From NCBI GenBank assembly GCA_027017025.1, contig JALURH010000187.1:1-22868 (forward strand): a stretch of DNA of 22,868 nt, in the 5' to 3' direction. Below, piece after piece: positions 6,340 to 13,628 of this stretch. The translations under genes were made by a program, and so were the position numbers. Positions within the stretch are counted from its first letter, which is position 1; every line of letters starts with the position of its first letter. The stretch comes from Thermofilaceae archaeon. GTDB lineage: Archaea > Thermoproteota > Thermoprotei > Thermofilales > Thermofilaceae. The notes beneath the pieces were generated by a model. The model saw nothing but the letters and a program-made list of their open reading frames with translations, ran no database searches and was not told the origin of the DNA.

Positions 6340-6667
6340 TCTTAGGAAATGGGGTTCACGGCTGATAGACTTTTATAGTTGTTTGTAGATTCTGGTCTAT
6401 CAGCCGCTTGGGGTTCATTGGGCTCAGCCCGCCTCTTGGGTTTATTGGAGGCATGTTATTGGTCTCGCACCCATTCGTGGTAACCCCACCCAGAGTCCTC
6501 ATCTACATCCTCCACCACGGGATCATAGGCTTAATCACCACACGATAAAAGGTGCTTAGGCTCTGGGGAAACCCACACATCTTAAGGCTACGGCTCACCC
6601 ACACATCGCCGCTCCACACCTACCAACAACTACCAATATCTACCAAATATTTAGCAGTTTCGTATGG
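6340..6667 (-). mobile_element. Internally deleted IS607-like element (copy C)
   Basis: The left terminus (CC at 6667-6666, then ATACGAAACTGCTAAATATT) matches copies A and B, and from GG to a GTG at 6617 is 49 nt, exactly as in copy A. The GTG opens VERRCVGEP and then stops, so tnpA is gone. Further on, one reverse frame reads NPRGGLSPMNPKRLIDQNLQ and ends with ...KVYQP-stop at a strong hairpin (6359-6406), which resembles the 3' tail of a tnpB. The body of both transposon genes is deleted, leaving about 330 nt. The right boundary is uncertain; GG dinucleotides at 6351-6354 are candidates. Confidence 0.5.
6359..6406 (-). repeat. Hairpin at the right end of the deleted element
   Basis: CGGCTGATAGAC (6359-6370) and GTCTATCAGCCG (6395-6406) are perfect 12-bp complements with a 24-nt loop. 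The hairpin is flanked by GGGGTTCA direct repeats (6351-6358 and 6410-6417). It coincides with the stop of the tnpB-like tail, where IS200/605- and IS607-type elements often carry end structure or omegaRNA. Confidence 0.55.
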
Positions 6668-7214
6668 CATAGCCCATTATTACAGTATCTGCATATTTTC
6701 CATCCAGTATTATTCCATAAGGTATTTTACCTACCTTCTTGAATCCAACCTTCGTAAACACATGTATCGCCCTAGGATTCAGGGTAGAGACCTCAGCTAG
6801 AAGTAGCTTTAGCCCCACCCTACTGGATTCCATGACTATAGCCTTTAGAAGCTCAGTGCCTACACCTACTTCCCTAAACCCCTTTTTAACCAGGACCCCT
6901 ATCCACGCTCTATGCCTAAAACTGTCGCTCCCCAATTTAGCTGAAGCGAAGCCTACAACTCTACCCATATACTCAGCCACTATCCTTATCTCCTTGCCCC
7001 TCTGGATCCTCGAAATAATATTTGAGAAAACCTTTAGATACTCCTCTCTGCTTATCTCCTTCATAACACCGAGGTATGGAATACATTCTTCCTCCTTAGC
7101 GACTGAGTTAAATAGATTCAGTATGTCTTCAAAATCCTCCCACCTAAGATGTCTGAGAACAACTGTTCTCCCATCCTTTAACACTACCTTCTTTGGGAGA
7201 AGATAGTGGCCCAC
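6651..7214 (-). CDS. GNAT-family N-acetyltransferase
   Basis: 187 aa. The acetyl-CoA pyrophosphate loop is visible as VKKGFREVGVGTELLKAIV (R/Q-x-x-G-x-G/A pattern, about 110-127). It is preceded by the WIGVLV strand and followed by the LAEVSTLNPRAIHVFTKVGF segment that closes the fold. Substrate (protein N-terminus, polyamine, antibiotic) cannot be told. The start is GTG at 7214, with an AAGGAG Shine-Dalgarno 5 nt upstream. The last four codons and stop (I-R-N-C-stop) lie inside the IS607-type terminus at 6638-6667, so the present C-terminus was created by the insertion. The fold ends before this point and the enzyme is probably still active. Confidence 0.85.
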   Translation of the reverse strand: MGHYLLPKKVVLKDGRTVVLRHLRWEDFEDILNLFNSVAKEEECIPYLGVMKEISREEYLKVFSNIISRIQRGKEIRIVAEYMGRVVGFASAKLGSDSFRHRAWIGVLVKKGFREVGVGTELLKAIVMESSRVGLKLLLAEVSTLNPRAIHVFTKVGFKKVGKIPYGIILDGKYADTVIMGYAIRNC

Positions 7215-7303
7215 ACTCCTTAGTGTATAAACTCATATTCATATGTTTAGATGCAAAAAATAAACCCAGTATATGGAAATTACTTCATATAAATCATGTT
7301 TTC

Positions 7304-7324
7304 TTAACTTAAGGATTAAGTTAA
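7304..7324 (+). promoter_or_regulatory. Operator in front of the small winged-helix gene
   Basis: TTAACTTAA-gga-TTAAGTTAA, a perfect 9-bp inverted repeat, ends 5 nt before the ATG at 7329. The TATA-like CATATAAAT lies just upstream (about 7286-7294). A dimer bound here would cover the transcription start, consistent with autorepression. Confidence 0.6.
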
Positions 7325-7328
7325 AATA

Positions 7329-7580
7329 ATGGAGCAGAGTTATCTAATTATGCCCTGCAGAAGGAGCCAGCCACTAGACGATACTGGTAGAGCTATACTA
7401 GAGGCTCTAGCTACATTCACCGAGCCAGCTGGATGCAAGGAGATAGCGACGAAAGCTGGACTTGATACGAGAAAAGTTATGGGTAAACTCCGCTCGTTGC
7501 TGAACCACGGCTATGTTGATAGACCAGTGAAAGGTAAATATGTAATAACGGATAAGGGGAGGGAGGCTGTTTCAAAATAA
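7329..7580 (+). CDS. Small winged-helix DNA-binding protein
   Basis: 83 aa, a single winged helix-turn-helix. TGRAILEALATFTEPAGCKE forms helices 1-2, IATKAGLDTRKVMGKLRSLL is the turn and recognition helix, and YVDRPVKGKYVITDKGREAV is the beta wing ending in the usual DKG motif of MarR/PadR-like small archaeal regulators. No ligand or metal domain is present apart from isolated Cys10 and Cys36. ATG at 7329. A perfect palindrome at 7304-7324 suggests autoregulation. It sits on the same strand as the secreted coiled-coil gene 129 nt downstream, which has its own TATA box, so the two are probably separate transcripts. Confidence 0.75.
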   Translation: MEQSYLIMPCRRSQPLDDTGRAILEALATFTEPAGCKEIATKAGLDTRKVMGKLRSLLNHGYVDRPVKGKYVITDKGREAVSK

Positions 7581-7665
7581 ATTGTGACATAAATAATGTA
7601 ATATTTTTTATATAAATAATATCTCTATGTCGCCAAATGTATGTTTCACTTATGTTTCATAAATG

Positions 7666-7675
7666 TTTTATAAAA
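7666..7675 (+). promoter_or_regulatory. TATA box of the coiled-coil/transmembrane wHTH pair
   Basis: TTTTATAAAA. A transcript start about 26 nt downstream (near 7697) would lie just before the ATG at 7709 and rules out the longer frame starting at 7637. Confidence 0.5.
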
Positions 7676-7708
7676 GCCTTTAACCGCAACTACTTAGTGG
7701 GAGTAGGA

Positions 7709-9106
7709 ATGAGGTACCTCAGAAAGTATATTCTACCGGTTATAATTATTGTAGTACTACTCGCCTCTATCTACTCGCTACAGGGCTCTCCCAGAGACAT
7801 GCTGTATATACTTATAGACTCTTACTACGACCTCAGAGAAAAAGCGCTTGACCTACTCGAAAAATATTCGTATATAATGGAGATCAACAGCACCCTCTAC
7901 CTTGAGATCAACAATAAGACCCTAAGTGTACTGAATACTACAGACAGCTTGGTACAGGAGGCTAAAACGCTAGTAGAGGGAGGGAATATAACTGAGGCAC
8001 TTAAGCTAGTGGTTACGGCTATAAACGATATAGGAAACATAGTCCTCTATCTAGAGAGTATATCGATTCCAAAGCCGCCTAAAACGGTGCTCATAGAGAG
8101 GGGGAACGAAACAAGTAAGCTTTTAGGTGAAATAGAGCGTCTTAGAGATAAAACATTAACCTTATTGAATACTTCAGCTAAGCTTGGCAACAACAATCTA
8201 GTATCCCTCCTAGAAGAGGCTCTCAAAATCCTAGAAGAGGCAGAGAAAATAGTTGAAACAAACTATAGTAGGGCAGAAGAAATGGTTAACAAAGCCGAAG
8301 ACATTATAGACGAAGTTGAGGATATATTAAAGGAGTCGCTAAGTATAAAGGACACCAATATAAAGAAGAGAAAGATTTTTGGAGAGCTTCTCGAGGAGAT
8401 AAATGATTTACTGAGGGAAATCAGCAAACTAAGGAGAAAAATACCTTCAAACTACACGGAGGTTCTAGGGAAACTAGATTACTATGAGCAGAAGCTGCTA
8501 GCTCTAAGAAACAGATTAGCAAACGCTACCTCACTTAATCAAACATATATAATAGCTATGGAGATAGAGAAAATCGATAAAGCTCTCTCAGAACTCGAGG
8601 AACGGGCCGAGGAGATCATAGAGACCTCAGAAGAGAAGAGGGAGAAGAGAGAAGAAGAGCTTAAAGAGTTGCTTGATAAAATAGATGATCTACTAGATAC
8701 TATAGATGAGTTGGAGAAAGAAGTTAATGAAAGCGGGTTACCATCAAATATTACAACACCCATCTACGAAAAACTAGAAGCTTATAGACAACAGCTAGCT
8801 GAGCTACAGAAAACAATACTTGAAAACCCAGAGAAAGTAGTTATCGCCGTGGTCAAGGAGAAAATAGATAATATCAAGGATAGTATCAGGGAGTTGAAGA
8901 AAACTATCGAGAATATAGCTGAAGGTATGGGGAGTCAAAGTGGTGGGGAAGAGGAGGCCCAGGAGGAGAGGAGCCAGGAAGAGGAGAACAAAGAGGAGAA
9001 TCTAGGTAATGGTCAGGGACATGAAGAAAATTATGAGGAGCGAGAGGATGAGCATGAGGAGGAAAACGAAAATATCTTAATGTCACCTGTACACTATATC
9101 AGGTAG
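7709..9106 (+). CDS. Exported Glu-rich coiled-coil protein
   Basis: 465 aa from the ATG at 7709 (an in-frame ATG at 7637 lies upstream of the promoter). The N-terminus RYLRKYILPVIIIVVLLASI is a signal or membrane anchor. The rest is almost entirely heptad-like helix rich in Leu, Ile, Glu and Lys (for example LLDKIDDLLDTIDELEKEVN), with no Cys. About a dozen N-x-S/T sequons (NST, NKT, NTT, NIT, NYS, NYT, NAT, NQT and others) indicate the mature chain is outside the cell and glycosylated. The tail after about residue 415 is low-complexity acidic (EEEAQEERSQEEENKEEN). The next gene starts within 35 nt and also spans the membrane, so the two are probably co-transcribed and may interact. Likely a surface stalk or spacer; function unknown. 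Confidence 0.75.
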   Translation: MRYLRKYILPVIIIVVLLASIYSLQGSPRDMLYILIDSYYDLREKALDLLEKYSYIMEINSTLYLEINNKTLSVLNTTDSLVQEAKTLVEGGNITEALKLVVTAINDIGNIVLYLESISIPKPPKTVLIERGNETSKLLGEIERLRDKTLTLLNTSAKLGNNNLVSLLEEALKILEEAEKIVETNYSRAEEMVNKAEDIIDEVEDILKESLSIKDTNIKKRKIFGELLEEINDLLREISKLRRKIPSNYTEVLGKLDYYEQKLLALRNRLANATSLNQTYIIAMEIEKIDKALSELEERAEEIIETSEEKREKREEELKELLDKIDDLLDTIDELEKEVNESGLPSNITTPIYEKLEAYRQQLAELQKTILENPEKVVIAVVKEKIDNIKDSIRELKKTIENIAEGMGSQSGGEEEAQEERSQEEENKEENLGNGQGHEENYEEREDEHEEENENILMSPVHYIR

Positions 9107-9141
9107 GTTAACCTAGAGTAGTGGTTCCACGGGAGAAATTA

Positions 9142-10146
9142 ATGAAAAGACTCAGTATACCCAACACTATGTTACTATCCTTCTTCATATTAGCTGTCTC
9201 CACGCTTCTGCCAGCAAGCTCCTATTGCGAACCTAGCCCCCAGGAGATGAGGATAAAGATTTTCAGAGACGGGTGGGTAAAAGTTAGGGAGATATTTAAT
9301 GTCACAAAGAGTTTCCTTCTAGTAAATCTACCTCCAGACTCTGAGGTTATAGCAGTTATAGCTGAGGGTAGGCCTATACCATTTAGGCAGGAAGGAAATA
9401 TCCTATACGCTGAATTAAATAATATAACAGGTCCTCAGATAATCTCTGTCACCTACTACACTCCCTCTCTAACGAGTAAGGTGGGGAGCATATGGATAGT
9501 GAAGCTCAATTATAACACCAGTAGGCTTATAGTAGAGTTGCCAGAGAATACTACTATAGCCGGTCTCTCCCAGATACCGAGCCTTATAATGCAGAAAGGT
9601 AACTCAATTGTCCTCGAGTTTACCAGCGGCTCCGTAGAGATTCGCTACTATATGAAACTGAGTATAGTAGAGGAGGAGACGGGGGAAACACCTACACTAG
9701 CAGAAGCCGGTCAGGCTGTAAACGAGACAAAGGAGCAACCTGCTAAAGAGCAGAGGCGGTCAGCTGAGCAAAGCTTCGTCAACCAATCTAGTAGTGGGGT
9801 GGAAGCAGGGAATAAAACAGAGAGTCCTGGAGTAGGGGGAGGAGGTAGCGGCGTGGAGGAGGGTATAAGCTACCTCTACTACCTAGTACCTTTGGTTATA
9901 GCTCTAGTTTCGGTACTCATATTCTACATGAAGTATAGGGTAGACAGATATGTTAGAATAAGTGAAGAAGAGGCAGAAATTATCAGTATACTTCGTAAAC
10001 TAGGTGGTAGAGCATACCAGAGTGATATTATTAAGCTAAGTGGTCTACCTAGATCCACGGCCTGGAGGTACATAAGGAAGCTTGAAGAAAAAGGTTTCCT
10101 GAGAATAGTGAAGAAGAATAGGGAGAACTTTATTATACTCAAATAA
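9142..10146 (+). CDS. Membrane-spanning winged-helix regulator with extracellular domain
   Basis: 334 aa from the ATG at 9142, which has GGGAGA 7-8 nt upstream; a GTG at 9121 would add seven residues. Order: signal peptide (KRLSIPNTMLLSFFILAVST), a beta-rich extracellular domain (MRIKIFRDGWVKVREIFNVT to SGSVEIRYYMKLSI), a Glu/Ser/Gly linker with sequons (NET, NQS, NKT), one transmembrane helix (about 244-263, YLYYLVPLVIALVSVLIFYM), then a cytoplasmic winged helix (EEEAEIISILRKLGGRAYQS, DIIKLSGLPRSTAWRYIRKL, EEKGFLRIVKK). Archaea have families of such tethered one-component regulators; the targets here are unknown. The signal would be read outside and passed to DNA without phosphotransfer. Second gene after the coiled-coil protein. 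Confidence 0.8.
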   Translation: MKRLSIPNTMLLSFFILAVSTLLPASSYCEPSPQEMRIKIFRDGWVKVREIFNVTKSFLLVNLPPDSEVIAVIAEGRPIPFRQEGNILYAELNNITGPQIISVTYYTPSLTSKVGSIWIVKLNYNTSRLIVELPENTTIAGLSQIPSLIMQKGNSIVLEFTSGSVEIRYYMKLSIVEEETGETPTLAEAGQAVNETKEQPAKEQRRSAEQSFVNQSSSGVEAGNKTESPGVGGGGSGVEEGISYLYYLVPLVIALVSVLIFYMKYRVDRYVRISEEEAEIISILRKLGGRAYQSDIIKLSGLPRSTAWRYIRKLEEKGFLRIVKKNRENFIILK

Positions 10147-10154
10147 TAGAGCCA

Positions 10155-11006
10155 CTACTCCATTTCTAGGAAATAATCTAGGCTTATGCTACATTTCTTC
10201 TTCTCATCATATAACCCGGGTTTACATACTACTCCTTCCCTAGAGCACAACTCCTCTAGGGTCCTTAGAACATTTTTCCTCCACCTCAAGTCTTTAGAGA
10301 ACTTGATGATACTCTGGGCTTTTCCTCCAATACTCTTGATAGAATTATATATAGCGGGTTTCATCCTAAGAAAATCGTAGTATAGGGTAGACCCTGTGTA
10401 GCTAGCTACCTCCACAACCCCTTTTAGGGACTCTACACTATCGTTAACGCCATATATTATTGGGCCAAGAAATACCCATGTCTCAATACCCTCACTCGAT
10501 ATCCTCTCTACGGCTTTTATACGTCTCTTGGGGAGAGGGGCGTTCGGCTCAATAATTCTAGCGACCTCTTCATCTACCGTAGTAATAGTTACGCCTACAT
10601 CTACACTATCTGGACACAAAGTAATTACATCTATGTCCCTTAAAACTAGGTCCGACTTAGTTTGGATACTGATCTTAAAGCCAGAGTCTAATAATATAGC
10701 TAACGCCTCCCTAGTTAACTTCTCCTCGACCTCTATTGGCTGGTAGGGGTCGGTGATCGTAGATACACCTACTACTCCAGTTTTCTTCGCTTTTACCTCT
10801 TTCCTCAATAGATCTATTATGTTCTCTTTTATGTAGATTACTTTCCCCCAGTTATTGGCTACCTCACTATACCTAGTGTATCCCCTAGCGTAGCAATAGA
10901 TACATGAGTGGTAGCAGCCAGCGTATGGGTTAAATGCATAATCTAGGTCTGGTAGACCCGAGGTAGATAAGGCTGTGGAAACCCTTATCCTCCTATATAG
11001 GGTCAA
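10155..11006 (-). CDS. SplB-like radical SAM protein (COG1533)
   Basis: 283 aa. The cluster motif is C31-x3-C35-x2-C38 in AFNPYAGCYHSCIYCYARGY, the signature of COG1533, which includes spore photoproduct lyase. TDPYQPIE and ISIQTKSDLVLRDID are further family blocks. SplB reverts a UV-induced thymine dimer; many archaeal COG1533 proteins are uncharacterised, so the reaction is not proven. The last two Cys (V-V-C-K and K-K-K-C) are near the C-terminus. The start is TTG at 11006, whose TTGA overlaps the TGA of nreA, so translation is coupled. That pairing supports a DNA-damage role. Convergent with the wHTH gene, 8 nt apart. Confidence 0.85.
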   Translation of the reverse strand: MTLYRRIRVSTALSTSGLPDLDYAFNPYAGCYHSCIYCYARGYTRYSEVANNWGKVIYIKENIIDLLRKEVKAKKTGVVGVSTITDPYQPIEVEEKLTREALAILLDSGFKISIQTKSDLVLRDIDVITLCPDSVDVGVTITTVDEEVARIIEPNAPLPKRRIKAVERISSEGIETWVFLGPIIYGVNDSVESLKGVVEVASYTGSTLYYDFLRMKPAIYNSIKSIGGKAQSIIKFSKDLRWRKNVLRTLEELCSREGVVCKPGLYDEKKKCSISLDYFLEME

Positions 11007-12244
11007 GGAACACCACCTATGAATTCGGTTATCTTTTTCTGGCTAATGGCTCTCCCCAACAGATATGATTCCTTGATCCAAGTATCTATTGGAACCCTAG
11101 TTTGCTTCCCTACATATTTCAGAGCTTCTTCCAGGGAACTAAACTTTAGCGGCCTACTTCTAAACATTTTTCTGAGATTCTCCCTAACGAACCATACGCC
11201 AATAGGGAGATAGAAGCCTTCATAGATTTCCCTCAAAAGAATAACTTCAGCCTGTCTCCTAATCCTAGATAAATATTCTACCGTTGCTAGCCTAGCAGCA
11301 TAGTAGCACCCACCTATAGATGCATATGTTGTTCTACCCCAGAAACCCTCCCAGTCGCCCTCGATGACTACATTTATGCCCCTAGGGTTCCACGTGGTGC
11401 TGGGAAACCATGCCTCCATCCACTCAAAACTCCACGATGAGGGAAGAAGTATCGCTACAAAGAAGTTCCTCATATACCTTCTAGTGAAGATAACTATGTC
11501 GCTGATATGTGGATACTCCTTTACCTCCCCTACTAATTTCTTAGATATTAAACCATCTACAGCAGTTATAGACCAGCGCGTTGGTACAAGACGTCTCCAC
11601 CTCTTCGTACCTAAAGCACCTATTGAAAGAAGTTTTTGAATCCTTGAAACAGGAACTCTGCTCCTATATAGCTCTACTATAGCTGCAGAAGCTTTTAAAT
11701 CAGTATCACCATATACTTTCTCCACAACCTTCTCCACCCTCGGGTTTTCTAGAATCCTGAGGCCTCGTAGAGGGGCAATAGGGCCTTGAGGAGGTAAATG
11801 TTCATCGAATAGCAAGCTTCCCCTCGGAGGCTTCTCGAAAACAAGTTCTGTATCGATAGGCTTGGATGATAAAGTCAGCTCCTGAAGCTTATATACCATG
11901 GATGAATTAACATCTCTTATATTCATTAGCGTAGATCCCCTGATAAGCGAAAGCCTCATCTCGAGTAGTTCGTCAAGAGACTTACCTAACCAAGCTTCAG
12001 GCATATCATATACCTGTGTATCCCCCTTCAGAGGCGGTAGTGCTGGACCTACATACACCTTAGGGTAACCCATCCTCCCAACAAATATCGATGGAGGCGA
12101 GGAACCTTCTAGAAACTCTCGACGAATATCCACTAGCTTACTGTAAACTCTTAACCTAGTCATAACTGGGCAATAAAGTAAACCACATAGGTTCTTAGCC
12201 CCCCTACATAACAGACAGATACTGGAATCAATTGATCTCCACAT
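11003..12244 (-). CDS. nreA: NreA-like archaeal DNA repair protein
   Basis: 413 aa. The N-terminal zinc-binding cysteines are C10, C13, C20 and C25 (SICLLCRGAKNLCGLLYCP). Next come the family blocks PPSIFVGRMGYPKVYVGPAL, DMPEAWLGKSLDELLEMRLS and IRGSTLMNIRD, and in the C-terminal half WNPRGINVVIEGDWEGFWGR and ASIGGCYYAARLATVEYLSR. The end, Q402-KK-I405-TE-F408-I, fits a PCNA-interacting (PIP) box, as known for NreA. NreA is an archaeal repair protein implicated in tolerance of DNA damage. ATG at 12244, TATA at 12279-12286. It heads a two-gene operon with the SplB-like gene (4-nt overlap). Confidence 0.9.
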   Translation of the reverse strand: MWRSIDSSICLLCRGAKNLCGLLYCPVMTRLRVYSKLVDIRREFLEGSSPPSIFVGRMGYPKVYVGPALPPLKGDTQVYDMPEAWLGKSLDELLEMRLSLIRGSTLMNIRDVNSSMVYKLQELTLSSKPIDTELVFEKPPRGSLLFDEHLPPQGPIAPLRGLRILENPRVEKVVEKVYGDTDLKASAAIVELYRSRVPVSRIQKLLSIGALGTKRWRRLVPTRWSITAVDGLISKKLVGEVKEYPHISDIVIFTRRYMRNFFVAILLPSSWSFEWMEAWFPSTTWNPRGINVVIEGDWEGFWGRTTYASIGGCYYAARLATVEYLSRIRRQAEVILLREIYEGFYLPIGVWFVRENLRKMFRSRPLKFSSLEEALKYVGKQTRVPIDTWIKESYLLGRAISQKKITEFIGGVP

Positions 12245-12278
12245 ACCTAACTAACTCATCTCTAATCAGGAAGACACC

Positions 12279-12286
12279 TTTATATC
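12279..12286 (-). promoter_or_regulatory. TATA box of the nreA operon
   Basis: GATATAAA on the reverse strand, 35-42 nt before the nreA ATG, predicting a short leader of about 14 nt. Confidence 0.45.
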
Positions 12287-12344
12287 ACTGACTAGTAATT
12301 TGCAGAAAATATTTTCCTGTTGGGTTGCTGAAGGAAGGGGCTGT

Positions 12345-12370
12345 AATAATAGTCTTCGAAGACTATTATT
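12345..12370. terminator. 26-bp perfect palindrome at the aminotransferase stop codon
   Basis: Two 13-nt arms, AATAATAGTCTTC and GAAGACTATTATT, with no spacer. It begins within the stop codon of the aminotransferase gene and would form a long hairpin in its mRNA. No T-run follows on the reverse strand. It could be a terminator or 3'-end stabiliser, or a protein-binding palindrome between this gene and nreA, which is transcribed the same way and whose TATA box lies about 60 nt further on. Confidence 0.45.
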
Positions 12371-13557
12371 TAGCGAAAACGTCTAAGATTTTCAACTAAC
12401 ATGTCTATATCCTCCCTATCGTTGTAGAAATGTGGAGAAACCCTTATCCCACAGATACCAGTAGAGCCTCTAGCAGCTACAATAATTCCCTTCCCCCTCA
12501 AACTATCCACTATCCTACAGTCTTCATCGAATCTCTCTTTCAATCTAAAAGTTGTTATACTAGACCAGTTTTCGGTATCATCTACATACGATACTATCCT
12601 AGCCCCTATACTACTTAGTTGGTCTATAAGGTATTCCTTGAGCATAAAGTTTCTCCTCTCTATATCCGCTATACCTATACTATTAAGGAGCTTTACCGCT
12701 TCATAGAGTATAACTATACCTGGTAAAGGCGGTGTCCCTCCCCACTCGTACCTTACGGCAGTTTTAGTAAGCATAGGGGTACTCCAGGGATCCTTACCTG
12801 GGTTAGACCACCACCTGCTCCAACCTTCCTCAGGCTCCTCTAAGTTCATTAAACCATATACTAGTGGCTCATACTTCTCAATCAAATCGCTCCTGACATA
12901 TAGAATACCGCAACCAGCTAGAGGCGCTAGTAACCATTTCTCGCCGCCAGCTGCAAGAAAATCTACCCCCTCTTTATGGACATTGATCCTAAGAGCACCT
13001 ATATGTTGTACTGCATCAACAATGAGGTAGGCACCTACCTTCTCAGCTATCTCTGCAACTGCCCTAAGGTTAAACCTATAGCCATTAACCCATTCGACGC
13101 TACTCAAAACTATAGCTTTAGTATTTTCGTCAACTATTTTCTCTATATCCTCTAGGGTGTAGATACCTCCCTTATTCCTCACTACCTTTACTTTACAGCC
13201 TGTTCTCCTACATATCGAAATTACCGCTGCACCTACTGTAGGGAACTCTAGGTCAAAACTCACTATATTATCTCCCTTCTTAATATGTAGTAGACTGAGA
13301 ATAGACTTAAGGCCTGTGGTAGTACTCGTTGTTAACGCTATCTCCCCCGGCTTAGCCCCAATGACTTTTGCAGCTTCTCTACGGAGATTCTTCATTAACT
13401 CGAAAACTTCCTCGTCACTCACCTCACATCTCCCAACGCGTCCCATAACTGTAGATAACTGTTTTAGAGCTCTCTTAGGTAGAAGCCCTTCACCAGCTGT
13501 ATTCAAGTAGACTAATCTATTTGTTTGGGGAAACTCTAGCCTCCTTATATCCTCCAT
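12370..13557 (-). CDS. Class-V aminotransferase (PLP-dependent, cysteine-desulfurase-like fold)
   Basis: 395 aa from the ATG at 13557. PLP-site features are the TTSTTTGLKSIL phosphate loop, LIVDAVQHIGAL (Asp and Gln/His) and the Schiff-base lysine in AAGGEKWLLAPLAG. The N-terminus RLVYLNTAGEGLLP and C-terminal GIRVSPHFYNDREDID are typical of the class. The usual cysteine-loop of IscS/SufS is not evident; a Cys occurs in STGICGIRVS. It could therefore be an isopenicillin-N-epimerase-like enzyme, an amino-sugar or amino-acid lyase, or a desulfurase. An earlier in-frame ATG (13605) overlaps the TATA box at 13606-13617, whereas 13557 has AAGGGTG upstream. It follows the permease genes closely on the same strand but appears to have its own promoter. 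Confidence 0.82.
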   Translation of the reverse strand: MEDIRRLEFPQTNRLVYLNTAGEGLLPKRALKQLSTVMGRVGRCEVSDEEVFELMKNLRREAAKVIGAKPGEIALTTSTTTGLKSILSLLHIKKGDNIVSFDLEFPTVGAAVISICRRTGCKVKVVRNKGGIYTLEDIEKIVDENTKAIVLSSVEWVNGYRFNLRAVAEIAEKVGAYLIVDAVQHIGALRINVHKEGVDFLAAGGEKWLLAPLAGCGILYVRSDLIEKYEPLVYGLMNLEEPEEGWSRWWSNPGKDPWSTPMLTKTAVRYEWGGTPPLPGIVILYEAVKLLNSIGIADIERRNFMLKEYLIDQLSSIGARIVSYVDDTENWSSITTFRLKERFDEDCRIVDSLRGKGIIVAARGSTGICGIRVSPHFYNDREDIDMLVENLRRFR

Positions 13558-13605
13558 TGGTGCACCCTTATCTATTAAATCAGATACTAAATGGTAGGGA
13601 AACAT

Positions 13606-13617
13606 TATAAAAAGACA
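13606..13617 (-). promoter_or_regulatory. TATA box of the aminotransferase gene
   Basis: CTTTTTATAATG on the reverse strand lies in the 24-nt gap after the permease gene. A start about 25 nt downstream (near 13585) leaves a ~28-nt leader containing AAGGGTG before the ATG at 13557. Confidence 0.45.
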
Positions 13618-13628
13618 TTTGGTTTAGC

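Noticed and set aside
7637..7708. Longer start for the coiled-coil protein (ATG at 7637)
   Set aside because: The added 24 residues carry the only Cys and precede the TATA box at 7666-7675; the ATG at 7709 gives a clean signal anchor.
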